Source: Nitrospirota bacterium
GTDB lineage: Bacteria; Nitrospirota; Thermodesulfovibrionia; Thermodesulfovibrionales; UBA1546
Direction: 5' to 3'
Assembly: GCA_004298625.1 (NCBI GenBank)
Contig: SCSY01000071.1
Location: 1-7,202 of the forward strand
DNA: 7,202 bases
The notes under the pieces were generated by a model that worked only from the letters and a program-made list of their open reading frames with translations, had not been told where the DNA came from and searched no databases. The translations under genes were made by a program, and so were the position numbers. This document shows positions 1 to 5,255 of the stretch, one piece after another. Positions within the stretch are counted from its first letter, which is position 1. The number at the start of each line of letters is the position of its first letter.

Positions 1-873
1 GTTCAGTTCTATCCATTGCTCATAACTTATACCCCGCACAAATCTGTTGGGATCGAAAGACGGTCTGCTGATGAAACCGAGCACTTCTCCTGTGTCGGGC
101 TTAAGAGCTACCAGGGCGCCTGCCCTGCCTGCATACAATTCCTCTGCTGCCTTCTGGAGGGCGATGTCAATGCTGAGTTTCAGATCCTCGCCCTTAACAG
201 GAGGTTTATCCTGCAAGGGTCTTATCTCTCTTCCGAGGGCGTCAATTTCTATGATCCTCTCGCCGAAGGTCCCGCGCAAGGACCTGTCAAAAAGCAGTTC
301 AGCTCCCCATTGTCCGATAAATGCGTCAGGAGGCACGTCTCTGAATTCAGGTTTTTTTGACTGCGAGGGGTTAACCTTGCCGAGATACCCTATGAGATGG
401 GCGCCTATGTCTCCATACAGATATTCCCTGCTCATATCAATGTCAATTATGAGGCCCGGGAAATCAGAACGCCTTGCCTCCACCGCAGCGATTTCAGCGA
501 ACGTGAGGCCTTCCTTAAGTTTTATCGGCTCAAACGGGTTCAGCCTCTTTTTATTTATCTTTGCATGGAGATCATTGCTGTTTATGCCCAATATCTCTGC
601 AAGGGAGTGAATGTCCACGTTTTCCAGGCGCTCAGGCATAAGCGAGGCGTAGAAATAAGGAGAATTTTTTACCAGGGGTATGCCGTTCCTATCGTATATT
701 ATTCCTCTCGGCGCGGGGATTTTGATTATCCGCAGCATATTTTCCGTGGAAATTTTTCTGTATTCTTTTCCCTGCAAAACCTGAAGCTGCCATAACCTCA
801 CTACAAATAAAGCGAACAGCCCTATAATTATAAGGCTTGCTGTGCGTATGCCGTCTCTATTGTTATTAGTCAT
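1..873 (-). CDS. mrdA: Penicillin-binding protein 2 (peptidoglycan transpeptidase MrdA), N-terminal 291 residues, cut by window edge
   Basis: Elongasome D,D-transpeptidase that cross-links peptidoglycan in the periplasm while anchored by one N-terminal membrane segment. My translation of the minus strand gives 291 codons. A hydrophobic segment lies at about residues 12-26, followed by the class B PBP signature RLWQLQVLQG (26-35), then PRGIIYDRNG (55-64) in the pedestal. IGAHLIGYLG (156-165), the GQWGAE/LRG.FGE region (187-205) and the start of the transpeptidase domain (LKLSIDIALQ 231-240; GALVALKPDTGEVLGF 252-267) follow. The SxxK serine (near residue 330 in E. coli PBP2) lies just outside the window, so catalytic integrity cannot be judged. 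The ATG overlaps the mreD stop by 8 bp. No convincing Shine-Dalgarno precedes it and an in-frame TAA lies 12 bp upstream, so translation is probably coupled to mreD. The partner set mreBCD argues for PBP2 rather than the septal PBP3/FtsI. Confidence 0.95.
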   Translation of the reverse strand, partial: MTNNNRDGIRTASLIIIGLFALFVVRLWQLQVLQGKEYRKISTENMLRIIKIPAPRGIIYDRNGIPLVKNSPYFYASLMPERLENVDIHSLAEILGINSNDLHAKINKKRLNPFEPIKLKEGLTFAEIAAVEARRSDFPGLIIDIDMSREYLYGDIGAHLIGYLGKVNPSQSKKPEFRDVPPDAFIGQWGAELLFDRSLRGTFGERIIEIDALGREIRPLQDKPPVKGEDLKLSIDIALQKAAEELYAGRAGALVALKPDTGEVLGFISRPSFDPNRFVRGISYEQWIELN

Positions 874-1315
874 TTCGGGGTTTTATGAATATGCCGAGGA
901 AAGAATTTATAATTGCCGCTGCAATTATTTTTAACGTTGCATTGAGCATGGATGTCGGCATGAGTTCAAAGACAGTTCTCGAAAGGAAAACGGTAATTCC
1001 GTCAAGGGCTGTAAGAAAAAAGATCCCTATCATTCCAAGCAAGGGCGTCCACCTGAAAAAACTTCCCGACATGAATGACGCAAAAAATCCGACAAGACCT
1101 TTCCCCAGGAGGTTGGGGCCGAGTATGTTTCCTGAAAGGCCGTCTTCTAAAAGACCGATTAATGAACCGAACAATATCCCTTTTGTCTCGCCGTTTTTCA
1201 GCCCGAAATAATAGGCAATTGCCGCTGTGAGATTAGGCGACATTCCAAACACCGATATGCGGCTCTCGAGCAGAAGCGCAAGAAATATTATGCCCCAAAA
1301 TAAAGCCCTTTTCAT
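866..1315 (-). CDS. mreD: Rod shape-determining membrane protein MreD
   Basis: Integral inner-membrane protein of the elongasome that links MreC to the PBP2/RodA synthase. The 149-residue product is very hydrophobic, with about five predicted membrane segments. It has the family-typical N-terminal pattern of a short cytoplasmic start, a helix, then a polar stretch: SPNLTAAIAYYFGLKNGETKG is followed by GSLIGLLEDGLSGNILG, matching the MreD region where a G-x-x-x-GLxxD pattern is common. Length is normal for the family (about 150-170). The ATG sits in an ATGA overlap (4 bp) with the mreC stop, and its own stop overlaps mrdA by 8 bp. No good ribosome binding site is visible, so it likely relies on reinitiation after mreC. 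MreD is weakly conserved in sequence; gene order supplies much of the certainty. Confidence 0.93.
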   Translation of the reverse strand: MKRALFWGIIFLALLLESRISVFGMSPNLTAAIAYYFGLKNGETKGILFGSLIGLLEDGLSGNILGPNLLGKGLVGFFASFMSGSFFRWTPLLGMIGIFFLTALDGITVFLSRTVFELMPTSMLNATLKIIAAAIINSFLGIFIKPRND

Positions 1316-2094
1316 CGTCTTACTATTACAACCTCTTCGAGAGTCCTGGTGTCCTGAAAAGGAACAACCTCTATGTTCTGAAAAAGACCTGCGCCTTTTG
1401 GGGTTATTTTTGTTACAGCGCCTACCGGTATATCTACAGGAAAAAGGGAGTCGAGCCCCGATGTCAGCGCCGTCTCATTTGCCCGCACTTCATATTCGTG
1501 AGAGACATATTTAAGAATGCAGACCCTTGAGCCTGTCCCCGAGATTATGCCCTCGGTCCTGCTCTCATGAAGCCTTATTGCCGCTGAAAAATTTATGTCA
1601 TTAATCAGAAGCACTGTAGAGTAGAAATCCGAGGATGATAATATCTTGCCTACAAGACCTCTGGGAGTTATGACCGTCATATCTTTTTCTATGCCGTTGC
1701 GGCTGCCCTTGTCTATTACGAGTGTATTGGCCCACCGGTCATTTCCCCTCGCAATAACCCTTGCAGCAGCTACAAATCTTTTCTCTTTTTCTTTCAGGGA
1801 GAGCAGTTCCATGAGCCTTGCATTTTCAAGCCATGCATCTTTATATTTCTGCCTGTCCATAAGCAGATTATTGTTCTCTTCCCTTAATCTTTTGTTTTCT
1901 TCGTCTCTCAGCCGCATTTTTTTAAACGAGCCCTTCAGCGTTGAGCACATGGAATGGATTGCATTGTTGGCTGCATTAACAGGATACTTTAAAAGTTTCA
2001 GGGGATTGGAAATTCCCCTGTCTGATTGATATGTCATCAGTATGAATGACACAATAACGAGAGAGAAGAAAAGCAAAAGCCTTTTTCTGGGCAT
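1312..2094 (-). CDS. mreC: Rod shape-determining protein MreC
   Basis: Periplasmic scaffold of the elongasome that contacts PBP2 and activates wall synthesis. The 260-residue product has a basic N-terminus (MPRKR), one membrane anchor at about 6-21, a charged helical region at about 55-105 that should form the dimerising coiled coil (for example RLRDEENKRLREEN from 61), and the beta-rich C-terminal domain from about 108. Family hallmarks are ARVIARGNDRW...LVIDKGSRNGI (111-135), the MTVITPRGLVGKI stretch, and a late TSGLDSLFPVDIPVGAV segment, the typical 'sGlggvfP.GipVG' motif. The start ATG shares one base with the mreB stop (TAATG), so it is coupled to mreB translation; a purine-rich AGGAAG lies about 15 bp upstream inside mreB. 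Length is normal to slightly short compared with about 280-370 in other bacteria. Confidence 0.96.
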   Translation of the reverse strand: MPRKRLLLFFSLVIVSFILMTYQSDRGISNPLKLLKYPVNAANNAIHSMCSTLKGSFKKMRLRDEENKRLREENNNLLMDRQKYKDAWLENARLMELLSLKEKEKRFVAAARVIARGNDRWANTLVIDKGSRNGIEKDMTVITPRGLVGKILSSSDFYSTVLLINDINFSAAIRLHESRTEGIISGTGSRVCILKYVSHEYEVRANETALTSGLDSLFPVDIPVGAVTKITPKGAGLFQNIEVVPFQDTRTLEEVVIVRR

Positions 2095-3125
2095 TAATTA
2101 ATAGCTATCTTCCTTAAAAGTTCCAGTTCATCGAGCATCTTGCCGACGCCCCTTACCACAGCAGTCAAGGGATCATCCGCCACTATGACAGGAAGCCCTG
2201 TTTCTTCTTTTATCAGAAAATCAAGCCCTCTCAAAAGCGCTCCTCCGCCGGCAAGCACTATGCCGCGGTCTACAATGTCTGCCGCAAGTTCAGGGGGAGT
2301 ATTTTCGAGAGCAACCTTTACCGTCTCAAGGATTATATTTACAGGCTCGCTCAGGGCCTCTCTTATTTCATCCTCATTGATTGTTATGGTCTTTGGTATG
2401 CCTGATATCAGGTCCCTTCCTTTTATTTCCATCTCGCGCGGGGCATCCCCATCTGACGGAGAGGCGGAACCTATCTCTATCTTTATCTGCTCCGCTGTCC
2501 TGTCTCCTATCATAAGGTTATATCTGCGTTTCATGTGCGCTATGAGCGCCTCATCCATCTTATCGCCGCCGACTCTTACGGCCTTGCTGTATACAATGCC
2601 GTCAAGCGATATGACTGCTATGTCGGTTGTGCCGCCTCCGATATCAACTATCATGTTTCCCGATGGTTCGCCGACAGGCAGACCCACGCCGACTGCTGCG
2701 GCCATCGGTTCTTCAATCAGATAGACTTCCCTTGCGCCTGACGCCTGTGCGGCATCTTTCACAGCACGCTGCTCAACCTGTGTTATGCCTGACGGAACGC
2801 CTACAATTACTCTCGGCGATACAAAACTGCGCCTGTTATGCACCTTTGCAATAAAATATTTAAGCATCTCGCCTGTAGCGTCAAAATCTGCTATAACCCC
2901 GTCTTTCATCGGTCTTATAGCCGTAATATTCGCCGGGGTTTTGCCGAGCATTTTCTTGGCCTCTATGCCGACTGCAATAGGTTTCTTAGTGTCTTTTCTT
3001 ATAACAACAACAGAGGGTTCATCGCAGACTATGCCTTTGCCTTTGACAAATACAAGAGTGTTTGCAGTTCCGAGGTCTATGGCAAGGTCATTTGAAAACC
3101 AGCCGAGGATATTGCTGAAAAACAT
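2094..3125 (-). CDS. mreB: Rod shape-determining actin homologue MreB
   Basis: Cytoplasmic actin-like ATPase that forms membrane-bound filaments and positions the lateral wall synthesis complex. The 343-residue product is full length. The N-terminus FFSNILGWF (2-10) is an amphipathic membrane-binding stretch. The nucleotide-binding motifs are intact: phosphate-1 DLGTANTLVF (17-26), the GVPSGIT / AAxASGAREVYLIEEPMAAA region (109-144) with the catalytic-type glutamates, phosphate-2 DIGGGTTDIAV (161-171), the VGGDKMDEALI segment, and the adenosine motif GIVLAGGGALLRGL (288-301). The ATG has a strong Shine-Dalgarno AAGGAGAG 4 bp upstream, the only strong one in this operon, so MreB is probably the most highly translated member. 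The next gene upstream is an RDD protein 28 bp away; mreC follows with a 1-bp overlap. Confidence 0.98.
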   Translation of the reverse strand: MFFSNILGWFSNDLAIDLGTANTLVFVKGKGIVCDEPSVVVIRKDTKKPIAVGIEAKKMLGKTPANITAIRPMKDGVIADFDATGEMLKYFIAKVHNRRSFVSPRVIVGVPSGITQVEQRAVKDAAQASGAREVYLIEEPMAAAVGVGLPVGEPSGNMIVDIGGGTTDIAVISLDGIVYSKAVRVGGDKMDEALIAHMKRRYNLMIGDRTAEQIKIEIGSASPSDGDAPREMEIKGRDLISGIPKTITINEDEIREALSEPVNIILETVKVALENTPPELAADIVDRGIVLAGGGALLRGLDFLIKEETGLPVIVADDPLTAVVRGVGKMLDELELLRKIAIN

Positions 3126-3129
3126 TTTT

Positions 3130-3137
3130 CTCTCCTT
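3130..3137 (-). promoter_or_regulatory. Strong ribosome binding site of mreB
   Basis: The minus strand reads AAGGAGAG here, 4 bases before the mreB ATG. It is the only strong Shine-Dalgarno seen in the leftward operon; the downstream genes lack one and appear translationally coupled. Confidence 0.85.
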
Positions 3138-3140
3138 TTT

Positions 3141-3175
3141 TAACTCTTAACTTTTAACTTTCAACTTTTAACTTT
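3141..3175. repeat. Heptamer tandem repeat, five copies of TAACTTT (minus strand AAAGTTA)
   Basis: Five exact-length 7-bp units lie head to tail: TAACTCT, TAACTTT, TAACTTT, CAACTTT, TAACTTT. Only two units differ from the consensus, by one base each. The array ends just 3 bases before the mreB Shine-Dalgarno. Its other end runs into the RDD gene, supplying that gene's stop codon and its last six codons (KLKVES). The AT-rich, unstructured leader may help ribosome access to mreB, but no function is shown. Short heptamer arrays can expand or contract by slippage. Confidence 0.9.
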
Positions 3176-3576
3176 TCTTGAATAACAGTTGTCTTTGCGA
3201 GCTCATCGCCCAGACGCATTCCTTCCTTGCTTCCAAGGAGCATTATAAACTCAAATGCCAGAATAAGCGCTATAAAAATCCATCCGATCAACGGAATCTT
3301 CCAGAGGACAACCCCAATACACAGCGCCATATTCCTTAATATCGAATCTCTTACCGAACATGCCTGGCCGGTAGTAGTGGAAACAACCTTTAAGCCTATA
3401 AGCTGTTTCCCGAAGCTTCTTCCTCCAAAAAGTCCGTCGCTGATGAAGAGATAGGCTATCCCTGCAAAAAAACCAGCCCTCGGGATTATCTCTGCTGCTG
3501 CTGCGACAATGATAAAATCAAGGCTTTTAGCCACACCCCTGAGAAGCAGGCCAGCCCGCTTAGCATCTTCCAACAT
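3154..3576 (-). CDS. RDD-family membrane protein
   Basis: Small integral membrane protein of the RDD family (PF06271); family members are mostly of unknown function, some being proposed transport or ion-tolerance proteins. The 140-residue product shows the diagnostic pattern: R13...D20 (RGVAKSLDFIIV) at the first membrane helix, the GGRSFGKQLIGLKVV loop (51-65), then G-x-x-C-S-VRDSILRN (70-82), two more hydrophobic segments (84-93 and 97-114), and a closing GMRLGDELAKTTVI (119-132), the usual 'g.rl.D.la.T.V' tail. The last residues KLKVES are encoded by the heptamer repeat and look like a slippage-derived end. No Shine-Dalgarno is visible before the ATG; the preceding stretch is AT-rich. It is the first gene of the mre operon, 28 bp before mreB, which suggests co-transcription with cell-wall genes. 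A link to envelope elongation is inference only. Confidence 0.88.
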   Translation of the reverse strand: MLEDAKRAGLLLRGVAKSLDFIIVAAAAEIIPRAGFFAGIAYLFISDGLFGGRSFGKQLIGLKVVSTTTGQACSVRDSILRNMALCIGVVLWKIPLIGWIFIALILAFEFIMLLGSKEGMRLGDELAKTTVIQEKLKVES

Positions 3577-3602
3577 TTATAATTTTAACAAAAAATGGCT
3601 TA

Positions 3603-3631
3603 TTTATCAAATATAACCCCGCAGTTATCAA
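3603..3631 (-). promoter_or_regulatory. Candidate promoter for the RDD-mreBCD-mrdA operon
   Basis: On the minus strand TTGATA (3631-3626; 5 of 6 to the -35 consensus) is followed after 17 bp by GATAAA (3608-3603; 4 of 6 to the -10 consensus). Transcription would start near 3596, leaving about 20 bases before the RDD ATG at 3576. A perfect TATAAT is also present at 3636-3631 but has no matching -35 box. Both boxes of the first candidate fall in copies of a 15-bp direct repeat. Found by eye only. Confidence 0.4.
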
Positions 3632-3639
3632 TTATAACC
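3604..3639. repeat. 15-bp direct repeat, period 21 bp, in the divergent intergenic region
   Basis: TTATCAAATATAACC (3604-3618) and TTATCAATTATAACC (3625-3639) match at 14 of 15 positions. Their starts are 21 bp apart, about two helical turns, so a protein bound to both would sit on one face of the DNA. The second copy contains a 13-bp near-palindrome (TTAT, 5 bases, ATAA). The copies cover the candidate -35 and -10 boxes of the leftward operon. This is the arrangement expected of a tandem operator; no regulator is identified. Confidence 0.6.
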
Positions 3640-3641
3640 GC

Positions 3642-3669
3642 TATACAAAACTTTCCTTTTTAGTATAAA
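3642..3669 (+). promoter_or_regulatory. Candidate promoter for the FmdE-argB unit
   Basis: TATACA (3642-3647; 4 of 6 to the -35 consensus) and TATAAA (3664-3669; 5 of 6 to the -10 consensus) are 16 bp apart. The -10-like box ends only 8 bases before the ATG at 3678, so transcription would begin at or next to the start codon, implying a leaderless message. No Shine-Dalgarno lies between them, consistent with that reading. Found by eye only. Confidence 0.35.
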
Positions 3670-3677
3670 ATTCTTCT

Positions 3678-4256
3678 ATGAAAAAAATTGACGCGGTTGT
3701 TAAATTTCACGGGCATGTATGTCCCGGCCTTATGCTCGGCTACAGGGTGTCTGAATTAGCTCTAAAAGAACTCGGCAAAAGGTCGAGGGATGAGGAGATC
3801 GTCTCAATCGTGGAAAACAATTCATGCGCTGTTGACGCTGTTCAGGTCATGACGGGCTGCACATTCGGGAAAGGGAACCTGATATTCAAGGATTACGGCA
3901 AGCAGGTTTATACATTCATAAAGAGGCCGTCGGGAAAAGCGGTAAGGATCTCAATTGACTGGACGCCTCCTCCTGAAACTGAAAAAGAAAAGGAGATGTG
4001 GCAGAGATATATGAAGGGCGACCGCTCAAGCGCTGTCCTCAAAGCTGTCCATCAGAGGAAATCAAGGAAGATAGATTCGATTTTAAAGGCAAGCGACGCC
4101 GATTTATTCAGGGTAAAACATTTTAAGATGCCGCTGCCTGAAGAGGCAATGATATACCCGAGCGTAAGATGCGAAAAATGCGGCGAGAAGACAATGGAGC
4201 CGAGGCTAAGGGTGAAAAAAGGGAAGATGTTGTGCATCCCGTGTTTTGAAAAATAA
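3678..4256 (+). CDS. FmdE-family metal-binding protein with C-terminal zinc finger
   Basis: Member of the FmdE family (PF02663), named from a gene in methanogen formylmethanofuran dehydrogenase operons; its role in bacteria is unknown. The 192-residue product has the full signature: FHGHVCPGLMLGYR (10-23), with H11, H13 and C15 as likely metal ligands, and NNSCAVDAVQVMTGCTFGKGNL (47-68), with C50 and C61. A linker with WTPPP and a helical region follows, then a four-cysteine finger, C165-x2-C168 and C186-x2-C189. Structures of PF02663 proteins show such a core alpha+beta domain plus a C-terminal treble-clef zinc finger, so the architecture is complete. The start is fixed by the motif at residue 10. 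No Shine-Dalgarno precedes it. argB starts 25 bp after its stop. No formylmethanofuran dehydrogenase gene is visible, so a methanogenic role should not be assumed. Confidence 0.92.
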   Translation: MKKIDAVVKFHGHVCPGLMLGYRVSELALKELGKRSRDEEIVSIVENNSCAVDAVQVMTGCTFGKGNLIFKDYGKQVYTFIKRPSGKAVRISIDWTPPPETEKEKEMWQRYMKGDRSSAVLKAVHQRKSRKIDSILKASDADLFRVKHFKMPLPEEAMIYPSVRCEKCGEKTMEPRLRVKKGKMLCIPCFEK

Positions 4257-4269
4257 AATTATATGTGAT

Positions 4270-4273
4270 GGAG
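4270..4273 (+). promoter_or_regulatory. Ribosome binding site deciding the argB start
   Basis: GGAG lies 8 bases before the ATG at 4282. The same frame is open further upstream to a TTG at 4246, but that would overlap the FmdE gene and has no ribosome binding site, so the ATG at 4282 is preferred. Confidence 0.75.
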
Positions 4274-4281
4274 TTGCAATC

Positions 4282-5163
4282 ATGAAAGACATAATCACAA
4301 AGGCAAACATACTTATTGAGGCATTGCCATATATTCGGAATTTTTCTGGCAAGACGTTTGTAATAAAATACGGCGGCGCTGCGCAGGTTGAGGAAAATCT
4401 TAAAGATTCATTCGCGCAGGATATTTCTCTCTTGAGTTTCATAGGCATACGTCCCGTGATTGTGCACGGCGGCGGGCCGAAGATAAGCTCGACCATGGAG
4501 AAGATGGGGAAAAAACCAAAGTTTGTTCAAGGCCAGCGCGTAACGGACAAGGAGACCATGGACATTGTCGAGATGGTTCTTGGCGGGCTTGTGAATAAAG
4601 AGATAGTCTCTCTGATAAACAAACACGGCGGAAAGGCAATCGGCCTGAGCGGAAAGGACGGAGAACTTATAAAGGCGAAAAAGAAGATTATTAAAAAAGC
4701 CTCTCCCGAGACAGGGGTCGAGGAGATAATTGATCTCGGATTGGTCGGCGAGGTAACGGATATTAATTCGCAGGTGCTGGAGAGCCTTGAGAAGGAAGAT
4801 TTTATCCCGGTTGTATCTCCAATAGGCATTGGCCGCCACGGAGAAACTTTTAATATAAATGCCGATTTTGTTGCCTCTGCAATCGCATCAAAACTTAAGG
4901 CTGAGAAACTCATACTCCTTACAGATGTGCCGGGCATAAAAGATAAAAAAGGCGATACGATCTCGACTCTCACAGGAAAAAATATCAAAAAACTGCTTTC
5001 CGACAACACTATCTCCGGGGGCATGATCCCCAAGGTAAATGCCTGCATCAAGGCCATCGAAAGCGGAGTAGCAAAAACCCATATAATTGACGGCCGCACG
5101 CCGCATTGCCTCCTGCTCGAGATTTTTACGAAAGAAGGCATAGGCACAGAGATTGTAAAGTAA
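4282..5163 (+). CDS. argB: Acetylglutamate kinase, arginine-sensitive hexameric type
   Basis: Cytoplasmic kinase that phosphorylates N-acetyl-L-glutamate with ATP, the second step of arginine synthesis. With the ATG chosen here the product is 293 residues. Motifs of the amino-acid kinase fold are present: VIKYGG (27-32) with the phosphate-binding lysine K29, the HGGGP loop (62-66), R86 in QGQRVTD, VNKEIV, the IGLSGKDG stretch (120-127), FNINAD (190-195), LLTDVPGI (212-219) and SGGMIPK (245-251). The N-terminal helix KANILIEALPYI (7-18) precedes the fold and the C-terminus has HIIDGR (267-272). These two features are known marks of the arginine-inhibited hexameric enzymes, as opposed to the shorter E. 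coli-type dimer. Feedback inhibition by arginine is therefore expected. No other arg gene is in the window; the gene is paired with an FmdE-family gene instead. Confidence 0.97.
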   Translation: MKDIITKANILIEALPYIRNFSGKTFVIKYGGAAQVEENLKDSFAQDISLLSFIGIRPVIVHGGGPKISSTMEKMGKKPKFVQGQRVTDKETMDIVEMVLGGLVNKEIVSLINKHGGKAIGLSGKDGELIKAKKKIIKKASPETGVEEIIDLGLVGEVTDINSQVLESLEKEDFIPVVSPIGIGRHGETFNINADFVASAIASKLKAEKLILLTDVPGIKDKKGDTISTLTGKNIKKLLSDNTISGGMIPKVNACIKAIESGVAKTHIIDGRTPHCLLLEIFTKEGIGTEIVK

Positions 5164-5203
5164 CCCCGCGTTGATCCCTGTCTAAAAATACCCCTTACCA
5201 TTC

Positions 5204-5241
5204 ATCTGATTATTTGATATGCTTATTTTAATAAATCAGAT
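5204..5241 (+). repeat. Imperfect inverted repeat upstream of the radical SAM gene
   Basis: ATCTGATT (5204-5211) is the exact reverse complement of AATCAGAT (5234-5241). Allowing one unpaired base, the arms extend by three more pairs (5212-5214 with 5230-5232), leaving a 15-base AT-rich loop. The right arm ends 4 bases before the Shine-Dalgarno of the next gene. It has no following T-run, so it does not look like an intrinsic terminator; an operator or a translation-controlling hairpin is possible. Confidence 0.55.
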
Positions 5242-5245
5242 CCTC

Positions 5246-5251
5246 AGGAGG
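5246..5251 (+). promoter_or_regulatory. Strong ribosome binding site of the radical SAM gene
   Basis: AGGAGG, extended to AGGAGGGGG, lies 4 bases before the ATG at 5256. It is the strongest Shine-Dalgarno in the window and fixes this start. Confidence 0.85.
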
Positions 5252-5255
5252 GGGC

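Noticed and set aside
47..610. Long open frame on the plus strand (187 codons).
   Set aside because: It is antisense to mrdA, which has unmistakable PBP2 motifs. The predicted peptide is Ser/Pro/Arg-rich without domain character.
2140..2724. Long open frame on the plus strand (194 codons).
   Set aside because: It is antisense to the conserved body of mreB; the Ser/Pro/Thr-rich translation is typical of a shadow frame.
4246..4281. TTG start at 4246 giving a 305-residue ArgB.
   Set aside because: It would overlap the FmdE gene and lacks a ribosome binding site, whereas ATG 4282 has GGAG at good spacing and matches where the family begins.
5161..5169. TAACCCCGC after argB is identical to 3614-3622 in the divergent region, suggesting a shared regulatory word.
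   Set aside because: Nine bases only, the flanks diverge, and one copy includes the argB stop codon. Too weak to report as a site.
4527..5201. Long open frame on the minus strand (224 codons).
   Set aside because: It is antisense to argB and shows no family motif or ribosome binding site.
5164..5203. Terminator after argB.
   Set aside because: No GC-rich hairpin followed by a T-run is present; the nearby inverted repeat is AT-rich and precedes a Shine-Dalgarno.
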